Of a stretch of DNA of 6,912 nt, positions 1-5,113 are shown in pieces (position 1 is the first letter of the stretch; each line of letters opens with the position of its first letter). Made by a program: the position numbers and the translations under genes. Origin of the DNA: Bryobacterales bacterium (GTDB lineage Bacteria; Acidobacteriota; Terriglobia; Bryobacterales; Bryobacteraceae); contig JALOKO010000209.1 of NCBI GenBank assembly GCA_025456495.1, positions 1 to 6,912 on the forward strand. The letters are read 5' to 3'. The notes beneath the pieces were generated by a model. The model ran no database searches and was not told where the DNA came from. It saw only the letters and a program-made list of their open reading frames with translations.

Positions 1-378
1 CCGCAGTTAGCGGGCTTCCGTAACGCGAAGCGTAACGGCGATGTTCAGTTCCACAAGCTGGTTGCCGCGCAGTTGGTGAACCTGTGGCAGGCCTGGGAAA
101 GCGAAGGACTGTTGGATCGTGTGCTGAGCTTCGAGGGCAGCTATGTGCCCCGCTTCATTCGGGGCAGTCGCACCACCCTCAGCAACCACGCCTTCGGCAG
201 CGCGTTCGACATCAACCTGCGATGGAACCGGCTGGGGGCAGTGCCGGCCCTGGTGGGCGAAGCGGGCAGCGTCCGCGAATTGGTTGCCACAGCCAATCGT
301 TTTGGCTTCTATTGGGGCGGACATTTCCGTGACCGTCCTGACGGCATGCACTTTGAGATCGCGCAGCACTTGCCGTAG
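1..378 (+). CDS. M15-family zinc metallopeptidase (D-Ala-D-Ala carboxypeptidase / peptidoglycan endopeptidase type), C-terminal part
   Basis: The reading frame is open from the first base of the window and ends at TAG 376-378, so the 125 residues seen are the C-terminal part of a gene that starts outside. The M15 zinc site is complete. A S-N-H-A-F-G-S-A-F-D motif (fragment residues 61-70) supplies His63 and Asp70, and D-G-M-H-F-E (114-119) supplies the final ligand His117, with Asp114 three residues earlier as the likely general base. Spacing and the G-G-H-F segment at 106-109 fit the VanY/Peptidase_M15_4 group. These enzymes cleave peptide stems or D-Ala-terminated cross-links of peptidoglycan outside the cytoplasmic membrane. 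Any signal peptide or cell-wall-binding domain would lie upstream of the window, so a cell-wall remodelling enzyme cannot be told from an endolysin-like one. No phage genes are nearby, which favours a chromosomal envelope enzyme. The gene converges on the oxidase gene at 489-1121. Confidence 0.85.
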   Translation, partial: PQLAGFRNAKRNGDVQFHKLVAAQLVNLWQAWESEGLLDRVLSFEGSYVPRFIRGSRTTLSNHAFGSAFDINLRWNRLGAVPALVGEAGSVRELVATANRFGFYWGGHFRDRPDGMHFEIAQHLP

Positions 379-390
379 TCGCGGATGGGC

Positions 391-414
391 CGGGGCGTCG
401 CACGACGCACACCG
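391..414. other. GC-rich hairpin in convergent intergenic gap
   Basis: A 5-bp stem GCGTC/GACGC (395-399 with 404-408) closes a 4-base loop. Outside a small internal loop, CGG (391-393) can pair with CCG (412-414). It begins 13 bases after the peptidase stop, where a terminator would be expected. No T-tract follows on either strand, so a classical intrinsic terminator is not supported. Confidence 0.3.
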
Positions 415-443
415 GACATCGCCAAGCCCTTTGCTCCGATTAG

Positions 444-491
444 GCACGAAGTGGAAGCGGCACGAAGTGGAAGCGGCGGAAAGTGGAACTA
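444..491. repeat. Short tandem repeat, 16-bp unit, about 2.8 copies
   Basis: The unit GCACGAAGTGGAAGCG occurs exactly at 444-459 and 460-475. A degraded third copy follows from 476 and runs to the TAG stop (489-491) of the minus-strand oxidase gene. The 9-mer AGTGGAAGC appears once more inside that gene at 530-538. The array lies in the noncoding gap between two convergent genes and looks like slippage-type duplication. No function is evident. Confidence 0.7.
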
Positions 492-1121
492 CGGCGCCAG
501 CCACTGGTGCCGCCACGCTGCATCCTGCCAGTGGAAGCAGCCTCGCCGATTGCCGCTGGCGTAGAGCATCAGCCATTCCAGGCGAGTGATGGTGGCAAGC
601 ATGACCGCAAAAGTCCCAAAGCCGGCGGCGGTGTTTTCCATGGTAACCACAGCGTCCAGCAGGTGCGGAGCAATATCGGTGACCGCATGCGGAGTGGGGG
701 CGCCGGGAGGGTAAGGCGCGTTGTACACGCGACGGCTGCGCGGGTGACTGCTTTCCCAGTATGCGGCAGCTACCTCATCAGCGTGATGCACGGCGACGGA
801 CGCCCTGGCGCGCACTTGCAGCTTCCACTCTGGCGCGTACCACAGGAGCGTAGCCCGAGGGTCGCGCTGCAAGCTCACTACCTTCGGCGAACGCAGATCC
901 GTATGCATCCGCACCTGGCGCTGCTGCACGTCAAGGCCACGGAACACCACGGTGCGGACCTCAGGACCTCCATCCGCATCCACGGTTGCCAGGGACAGCG
1001 TGTGAAAGGGAGACTGGCGGTTCAAGCAACCCTGCCGCAAACATTGAAAGACACCCTCGCGGATCGCTTGCGAGTCCTCCCCCGCAAAGGCATCCAGAGA
1101 GACAGGCGGTTCGACGTTCAC
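489..1121 (-). CDS. Pyridoxamine 5'-phosphate oxidase-like FMN-binding protein (Alr4036-type)
   Basis: This 210-residue cytosolic protein matches the split-barrel flavin family related to PdxH. Visible elements in order are F-H-T-L-S-L-A-T-V-D (39-48), R-T-V-V-F-R-G (56-62), T-D-x-R-S-x-K (74-80, the usual FMN phosphate-binding segment), Q-V-R (102-104), and a C-terminus with W-x(3)-W-L-A-P that corresponds to the RLAP end of PdxH. This arrangement, with the RSxK segment and the L-x-W-Y strand after it, resembles the Alr4036 FMN-binding group more than true PdxH, so pyridoxamine phosphate may not be the substrate. The likely role is a flavin-dependent oxidoreductase or flavin binder. The start is GTG at 1119-1121, with AAGGA at 1133-1137 eleven bases upstream; the frame is open further upstream to about 1200, but no better start was seen. 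It lies 75 bp downstream of the dihydroorotase in the same direction, so co-transcription is plausible. Family confident, substrate unknown. Confidence 0.82.
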   Translation of the reverse strand: MNVEPPVSLDAFAGEDSQAIREGVFQCLRQGCLNRQSPFHTLSLATVDADGGPEVRTVVFRGLDVQQRQVRMHTDLRSPKVVSLQRDPRATLLWYAPEWKLQVRARASVAVHHADEVAAAYWESSHPRSRRVYNAPYPPGAPTPHAVTDIAPHLLDAVVTMENTAAGFGTFAVMLATITRLEWLMLYASGNRRGCFHWQDAAWRHQWLAP

Positions 1122-1132
1122 AACTATGGGAT

Positions 1133-1137
1133 TCCTT
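1133..1137 (-). promoter_or_regulatory. Ribosome binding site of the FMN-binding oxidase gene
   Basis: AAGGA on the minus strand lies 11 bases before the GTG at 1121. The spacing is slightly long, but this is the only purine-rich match near a start codon, and it supports the GTG choice. Confidence 0.5.
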
Positions 1138-1159
1138 CGTTTCGCGTACGGATGCGCAA

Positions 1160-1172
1160 TGCGGCAGCCGCA
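1160..1172. other. Small perfect inverted repeat between pyrC and the oxidase gene
   Basis: TGCGG-CAG-CCGCA is a 5-bp stem with a 3-base loop in the 75-bp gap after the dihydroorotase stop. No T-tract follows in the direction of transcription. It could slow RNA decay or be chance in GC-rich DNA; it does not look like a full terminator. Confidence 0.25.
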
Positions 1173-1196
1173 GGTGAGTGGACGCGGAGACCTGGT

Positions 1197-2534
1197 CTAG
1201 GCGACTTCCGGCACATCCAGGAAGCGCGTCCGCTGCCCCACTGGCGCACCCTGTAACTCACCATCGCGCACCACCACTTGGCCGCGCAGCACGGTATGCA
1301 CAGGCCAGCCCTTCAGCAACTGTCCTTCGTAAGGGCTCCAGCCACACTTGCTGGCGATCCATTGCCGTTGCAACAACTGCGATTTCTTCAGGTCCACGAT
1401 AGCGAAGTCGGCGTCATACCCTCGCGCGATGCGACCCTTGCGGGCAATTTGAAACAGGCGTGCGGGGCCACTGGCGGTCATGTCCACCAGCCGTTCCAGC
1501 GTCAGCCGTCCATTCAATACGTGGGTGAGCATTACGGGAAGCAGCGTCTGCACTCCGGTCATGCCTGATGGCGACTGCGGATAGGGAAGCGCCTTCTCGT
1601 CCAACGTGTGTGGGGCGTGGTCGCTACCCAGGATGTCAGCCGCGCCATTCTGCACGGCCTCCCAGAGGGCCTCCTGATGCTCTTTGCCACGGATGGGCGG
1701 ATTCATTTGAACCAGCGTACCCAGGCGCTGATAACAGTCGGGCGCGTGAAAGCTCAAATGCTGTGGGGTCACTTCCATCGTCGCTCGGTGCTTCCAGCGA
1801 CCCAGCAGTTCCGCCTCTTCGCGCGTCGTGATGTGCAGCACATGCACCATGCGCCCAGCCTCCTCGGCCAACCGCAGCAGACGTTCGGTGGCCAGCAGGG
1901 CGCTGATGTCATCGCGCCACTCCGGGTGCGCGGTCGGGTGCCCTGACGCCTCAGCCAATGGCTTGCGTTCGCGCATGCGGGCTTCGTCTTCGGCATGCAC
2001 TGAGACACGACGACGCCCATGCCGCAGCACTCGCAGCAGGTCTGCATCGTGCTCCACCAACAGCGAACCCGTGGAGCTTCCCATGAAAATCTTGATGCCC
2101 GCGCAGCCCGGCAACAGTTCCCATTCGCGAAGCTGCGCGGCGTTTTCAGAACTGGCCCCCAGGAAGAAGGCAAAGTCACACCATGCGCGACCGTTGGCGC
2201 GCGCCACCTTGTCCGCCAGCGCTTCCGGGGTGGTGGTGGAGGGCTTTGTGTTTGGCATCTCAAAGATGGTGGTGACGCCACCCAGCACCGCAGAGCGCGT
2301 TCCACTTTCGAGATCTTCTTTGTGTTCCAGACCAGGTTCACGGAAGTGTACTTGCGTATCAATGCAACCCGGCAAGACCAGCAGTCCGGCGGCGTCCAGA
2401 CGCTCTCGCGCCGGGGTGGAACTCAGCGCGCCCAAGGTCTCCACCCGGCCCTGAACGATCCCGATGTCCAGGGCCTGAATTCCAGAGGGCGTGAACACCT
2501 GCGCGCCTTCAATCACAAGATCGTAATGTTGCAT
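1197..2534 (-). CDS. pyrC: Dihydroorotase (amidohydrolase superfamily)
   Basis: This cytosolic enzyme interconverts N-carbamoyl-L-aspartate and L-dihydroorotate, the third step of de novo pyrimidine synthesis. At 445 residues it has the length of the long (class I/PyrC-multi) dihydroorotases. Seen in order: an N-terminal beta segment, the metal and substrate motif D-T-Q-V-H-F-R-E-P-G (59-68), M-P-N-T (93-96), G-I-K-I-F-M-G-S-S-T-G-S (146-157) with Lys148 as the probable carboxylated bridging lysine, H180 in V-H-A-E-D, H234 in H-V-L-H, and the second family signature G-S-D-H-A-P-H-T-L-D-E-K (303-314) with catalytic Asp305. The usual HxH is QxH here (Gln61, His63). I recall a bacterial dihydroorotase subgroup with the same DTQVHFREPG wording, so this may be normal for that branch, but it leaves metal content open. 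Allantoinase or hydantoinase is the main alternative. The start ATG has a good AGGA. No pyrB is adjacent; the next gene downstream is an FMN-binding oxidase. Confidence 0.88.
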   Translation of the reverse strand: MQHYDLVIEGAQVFTPSGIQALDIGIVQGRVETLGALSSTPARERLDAAGLLVLPGCIDTQVHFREPGLEHKEDLESGTRSAVLGGVTTIFEMPNTKPSTTTPEALADKVARANGRAWCDFAFFLGASSENAAQLREWELLPGCAGIKIFMGSSTGSLLVEHDADLLRVLRHGRRRVSVHAEDEARMRERKPLAEASGHPTAHPEWRDDISALLATERLLRLAEEAGRMVHVLHITTREEAELLGRWKHRATMEVTPQHLSFHAPDCYQRLGTLVQMNPPIRGKEHQEALWEAVQNGAADILGSDHAPHTLDEKALPYPQSPSGMTGVQTLLPVMLTHVLNGRLTLERLVDMTASGPARLFQIARKGRIARGYDADFAIVDLKKSQLLQRQWIASKCGWSPYEGQLLKGWPVHTVLRGQVVVRDGELQGAPVGQRTRFLDVPEVA

Positions 2535-2539
2535 GCTCT

Positions 2540-2543
2540 TCCT
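2540..2543 (-). promoter_or_regulatory. Ribosome binding site of the dihydroorotase gene
   Basis: AGGA within TAGGAAGAGC lies 5 bases before the ATG at 2532-2534 on the minus strand. It confirms the chosen start. Confidence 0.65.
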
Positions 2544-2594
2544 ACTCTACCCGTCCTGAACGCATGGTAGAACCTGGCACCGTCCACGCGCATG

Positions 2595-2636
2595 CAACCG
2601 GGATTCGACCCGCCGCTCGACCCTGCATTCCGGTTG
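2595..2636. promoter_or_regulatory. Inverted repeat with internal direct repeats in the divergent pyrC/antiporter intergenic region
   Basis: CAACCGG (2595-2601) is mirrored by CCGGTTG (2630-2636) around a 28-base centre. The centre contains TCGACCC twice, at 2605-2611 and 2617-2623, spaced 12 bp start to start. The element sits in the 191-bp gap between two divergent genes, where an operator for either would be placed. I found no convincing paired -35/-10 boxes on either strand here. A regulatory role is a guess from position and symmetry. Confidence 0.25.
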
Positions 2637-2725
2637 GCGGAACCCATGGCGAGGCAACGTGACGCGGATGCCAGGAGGATCAGCCGCGGCGAACCCGGAA
2701 ATGGGCTCAGCTACACTGGTATCAA

Positions 2726-3952
2726 ATGAACGCACTGCTCGCAGTGGGCCTGATTTTGCTGGTGGCCATTCTGTTTGGCCATGTCTTCCGCTTTCTACGC
2801 CTGCCGGAGATTACCGGCTACATCGCCGCGGGCATCCTGATGGGGCCTTCCGCCTTCGGGCTCATCACCAGCGACACCGTCACCACCCTCCACGTGATGA
2901 GTGAGATCGCCTTGGGCATCATCCTGTTTTCGATTGGAACCGCGTTCAACTTCGATCGCCTGATGGCGGTGGGACGCAAAATCGCAGTCGTGTCTGTGAC
3001 TGAGGCCGTGTTCACAGGCTCACTGGTGTTGATCGTCAGCAACCTGGTAGGCCTGGATTGGCGCGTCTGCGTGTTCCTGGCCGTCATCTCAATGAGCACC
3101 GCGCCGGCCGCCACCATGATGGTGATGCGCGAGGTGAAGAGCTACGGTCCGCTCACCGACACCATCACCGGCGTGGTGGCCATCAACAAGATTGTGGTGC
3201 TGCTGGCCTTCACGCTATCCATCGCGTATGTGGGGGTGTCTTCCGACGTTTCTTCCGGCGCGGGCTCATGGGCGGTGCTCTACGAAGCTGGTTTCACACT
3301 CTTCTGGGAGACCTTCGGCTCAATTGCTGTCGGGTTCCTGGTGGGCCTGTTGTTGTCCTACTGGGAGCCTTTCATGGATGAGGTAGGGGAGCGTCAGATC
3401 CTGGTGATTGGCAGCATCCTGTTGATCGTGGGCGCGTCACAGGCGCTGCACGTATCGCCCTTGATTGCCGCAATGGCAGCCGGTTGCACGCTTACCAACC
3501 TCACCAAGCGGGTGGAATTGCTGGGCGAGGTCATCCGTGGCTTAGACCCGCCTCTGTACGCCATCTTCTTTGTGCTGGCCGGCGCGGCTACGCAGTTGGA
3601 TGTACTGAAGGAACTCGGGGCGGCAGGCGTGCTGTTTGTGGTCGCCCGCTTCGTTGGCAAGGTGGGTGGGATGGCGATTGGCTCGCGCATCAGTGACATG
3701 CCGCCGGTGGTTGTGCGCTATCTGGGGGTCTCCATGCTGGCCCTGGCGGATCTCGCGATTGGCCTCTCGTACGAAGTGGGACGAAGGTATCCTGACCTGG
3801 ACACCTCCGTCTCCACCATCGTCCTGAGCGCGGTTGCGTTCTATGAGCTTGCTGGTCCGCTGGCCACGCGGTTCGCCATCTTCCGCGCAGGCGAGGCCAA
3901 CCCCGGCCCCGCTCCGCGCCCTGTCTCGGAAGCAACGCCGGAAACCGTGTGA
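2726..3952 (+). CDS. CPA2-family cation/proton antiporter-like membrane protein (Kef/NapA type, membrane domain only)
   Basis: The 408-residue product is almost entirely hydrophobic helices and matches the sodium/hydrogen exchanger domain of monovalent cation:proton antiporters-2. Recognisable points are the TM1/TM2 stretch L-P-E-I-T-G-Y-I-A-A-G-I-L-M-G-P (26-41), the E-I-A-L-G-I-I-L-F-S-I-G segment (60-71), the unwound-helix motif S-T-A-P-A-A-T (124-130), and R308 with K312 in A-R-F-V-G-K-V-G-G near the second discontinuous helix. It would sit in the cytoplasmic membrane and exchange Na+ or K+ for protons. It ends soon after the membrane domain, with a Pro/Ala/Glu-rich tail of about 20 residues and no RCK/TrkA nucleotide-binding domain, so it differs from full KefB/KefC. 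Unusually, the position of the ion-binding Asp pair holds N154-K155, so antiport may be altered. ATG 2726 is the only usable start after the in-frame stop at 2660-2662. No Shine-Dalgarno lies at normal distance; AGGAGG at 2673-2678 is about 47 bases too far upstream. Confidence 0.85.
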   Translation: MNALLAVGLILLVAILFGHVFRFLRLPEITGYIAAGILMGPSAFGLITSDTVTTLHVMSEIALGIILFSIGTAFNFDRLMAVGRKIAVVSVTEAVFTGSLVLIVSNLVGLDWRVCVFLAVISMSTAPAATMMVMREVKSYGPLTDTITGVVAINKIVVLLAFTLSIAYVGVSSDVSSGAGSWAVLYEAGFTLFWETFGSIAVGFLVGLLLSYWEPFMDEVGERQILVIGSILLIVGASQALHVSPLIAAMAAGCTLTNLTKRVELLGEVIRGLDPPLYAIFFVLAGAATQLDVLKELGAAGVLFVVARFVGKVGGMAIGSRISDMPPVVVRYLGVSMLALADLAIGLSYEVGRRYPDLDTSVSTIVLSAVAFYELAGPLATRFAIFRAGEANPGPAPRPVSEATPETV

Positions 3953-3953
3953 T

Positions 3954-3963
3954 GGGCGCGCCC
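3954..3963. other. 10-bp perfect palindrome in a 16-bp convergent gap
   Basis: GGGCGCGCCC fills most of the space between the antiporter stop (3950-3952) and the stop of the small secreted protein gene (3969-3971). As RNA it could form at best a 3-bp stem with a CGCG loop, and there is no T-tract. No terminator can be called, so transcripts of the two convergent genes probably overlap. Confidence 0.4.
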
Positions 3964-3968
3964 TGTCG

Positions 3969-4316
3969 CTAAGCGCCACCCGCCGCCTGGATGGAATCCA
4001 CTTTCAGGATTCCGGTCTTCTCAAACAACGTGCCATTCACAACCACCTTCCGGGCAGCGAACTTCTCAGGCGTCTGCTGGTCACTCAGCACGTACATCTT
4101 CTTTGCCTGAGGGTCATACAGCGCGTACTTGAACTTGCCCTTGGAGGTACGCACGCACTCGCGAACACACTTGTCATCCGGCGACACACCCATGTGCGCA
4201 TGGTCAGCGCCGCACATCGTATCTGTGATTACGCCGGTATAGGTCTTCGGTTGCTGCTGCGCGAACAGAAAGCCGGCTAACAGCAGGGCGAACACTGGAA
4301 TCGTCATTCTCATCAT
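3969..4316 (-). CDS. Small exported protein with a Cys/His/Met cluster, possible periplasmic metal-binding accessory
   Basis: The 115-residue product starts with a clear signal peptide: M-M-R-M, then a hydrophobic core I-P-V-F-A-L-L-L-A-G-F-L-F, with probable cleavage after Ala19. The mature part opens with T-G-V-I-T-D-T-M-C-G-A-D-H-A-H-M-G (27-43), followed by C50 and C54 in D-K-C-V-R-E-C. This puts M34, C35, H39, H41, M42, C50 and C54 within 21 residues. The rest alternates short beta strands (K-Y-A-L, M-Y-V-L-S-D, K-V-V-V-N-G-T-L, I-L-K-V-D-S-I) in an order like a small OB-type barrel. I recall similar uncharacterised secreted proteins with D-x-x-C-G-x-x-H from acidobacteria, but no function for them. 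The ATG at 4316 overlaps the upstream stop as ATGA, and GAGG lies 7 bases upstream, so it is translationally coupled to the gene before it in a CusA operon. Copper or silver binding, or a disulfide-stabilised fold, are the two readings; both are inference. Confidence 0.78.
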   Translation of the reverse strand: MMRMTIPVFALLLAGFLFAQQQPKTYTGVITDTMCGADHAHMGVSPDDKCVRECVRTSKGKFKYALYDPQAKKMYVLSDQQTPEKFAARKVVVNGTLFEKTGILKVDSIQAAGGA

Positions 4317-5113
4317 CGGGTCACCTCTTTGGTTTGTTGGATTGGTTCGGTTAGTTGGACTGGTTGGAAACGCAATCGCGTTCCATGGGCTGCCTCAATG
4401 GCCAGCCACAATTCCCGGTAGCGTTCCGGACTCAAGGGTTGCTTTAGTTGAAATTCAAAAGAGCGGTGGCCGCCCTGGTCGCTGAGCGCACGCTCTGGCG
4501 CCACCACGGTTAAGGACAATGGCCCGGTGCTGCTGATGCTGGCGATGGACTGCAGCGTCCAGCGGCGACTCGCGCGCGCCGCGTCGCTGTCGAAGCGGAG
4601 TTCCCTGCCATCGAAGGAAATGGTTCCTTCAGCTCCTCGAAGCAGGCCCGTCCGCTTTGCTGGGAGCGCCCATACCGCCGCCTCCATCTCACCTGGCAAT
4701 GCGCGCACCAGCCTTTGTCCCAGCCCGGCGTGCAGTACTTCCTCCAACACGCGGAAGTCCCGCGCCCTGTCGGTTTGCACAACCAGTTGGAAGTGAAACT
4801 GGCGATCCCGTCCGAACTGCCACAGGCGATCACGATAGGTGACAATCTCAATCCGTGACGGGCTCAACAGGCACTGCTGCACGTCGTTCCAGGCGAAGTC
4901 CAACGCCTGATTGTGCGCCTTGCCTGAGGCGGCCACGAACTGCAATCCATCGGCGCTGACGCGCAGTTCACCCGGGCGATCCCACCACAAGCTGCGTTGA
5001 TGACGCGCGGCAAAAACCTCGTCCGCCTGCAGCGGCACGCCCCCGCTACACAGGAAACACAGCAGCAGGACACGCACTAGGCAACGACTTGCTTCTTCAC
5101 TTCGGAATGCCAT
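4313..5113 (-). CDS. Exported protein of unknown function made of two similar beta-rich halves, coupled to cusA
   Basis: I do not recognise a named family. From ATG 5111-5113 the product is 266 residues. Residues 14-28 form a hydrophobic core (R-V-L-L-L-C-F-L-C) with likely cleavage after L-Q-A (30), so the protein is probably periplasmic. The mature part seems to be an internal duplication. Residues 48-130 and 162-245 share the order G-x(3)-V/F-S/D, L-x-F, a W-x(3)-V/I-x-x-I/L turn, a long strand pair, then F-x-F-Q-L and a closing helix rich in R, L and E. This alternation of strands with a final helix recalls PH/GRAM-like folds, which is a guess. The start is uncertain. ATG 5113 has GAGG 7 bases upstream and overlaps the pump gene by 37 bp. 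GTG 5119 is also in frame. GTG 5077 overlaps the pump stop by one base and gives a cleaner signal peptide but has no good ribosome site. The gene is followed by the small Cys/His protein with an ATGA overlap. Confidence 0.75.
   Translation of the reverse strand: MAFRSEEASRCLVRVLLLCFLCSGGVPLQADEVFAARHQRSLWWDRPGELRVSADGLQFVAASGKAHNQALDFAWNDVQQCLLSPSRIEIVTYRDRLWQFGRDRQFHFQLVVQTDRARDFRVLEEVLHAGLGQRLVRALPGEMEAAVWALPAKRTGLLRGAEGTISFDGRELRFDSDAARASRRWTLQSIASISSTGPLSLTVVAPERALSDQGGHRSFEFQLKQPLSPERYRELWLAIEAAHGTRLRFQPVQLTEPIQQTKEVTR
4324..4327 (-). promoter_or_regulatory. Ribosome binding site of the small Cys/His exported protein
   Basis: GAGG on the minus strand lies 7 bases before the ATG at 4316, inside the last codons of the upstream gene. 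Together with the ATGA overlap it supports coupled translation and picks the first of the two consecutive ATG codons. Confidence 0.6.

Noticed and set aside
7..576. Minus-strand open frame of 189 codons opposite the M15 peptidase
   Set aside because: It covers the peptidase, whose zinc motifs are intact on the plus strand, and it runs on into the end of the oxidase gene. No recognisable domain or credible start signal.
483..1256. Long plus-strand open frame opposite the FMN-binding oxidase
   Set aside because: Its translation is rich in Arg, His, Pro and Gln with no family motif, and it lies antisense to a gene with clear family motifs on the minus strand. It is a shadow frame of GC-rich coding DNA.
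1828..2454. Plus-strand open frame inside pyrC, Ser/Arg-rich
   Set aside because: Antisense to the dihydroorotase over its most conserved region; composition is that of a reverse-complement shadow.
2596..2640. GGGATTCGACCC segment resembling a tRNA T-arm
   Set aside because: With TTC placed as the first loop bases, the flanking five-base arms do not pair. No matching acceptor, anticodon or D arm was found around it.
3950..3971. Bidirectional terminator between the antiporter and the small exported protein gene
   Set aside because: The 10-bp palindrome leaves only a 3-bp stem with a loop, and no T-tract is present on either strand.
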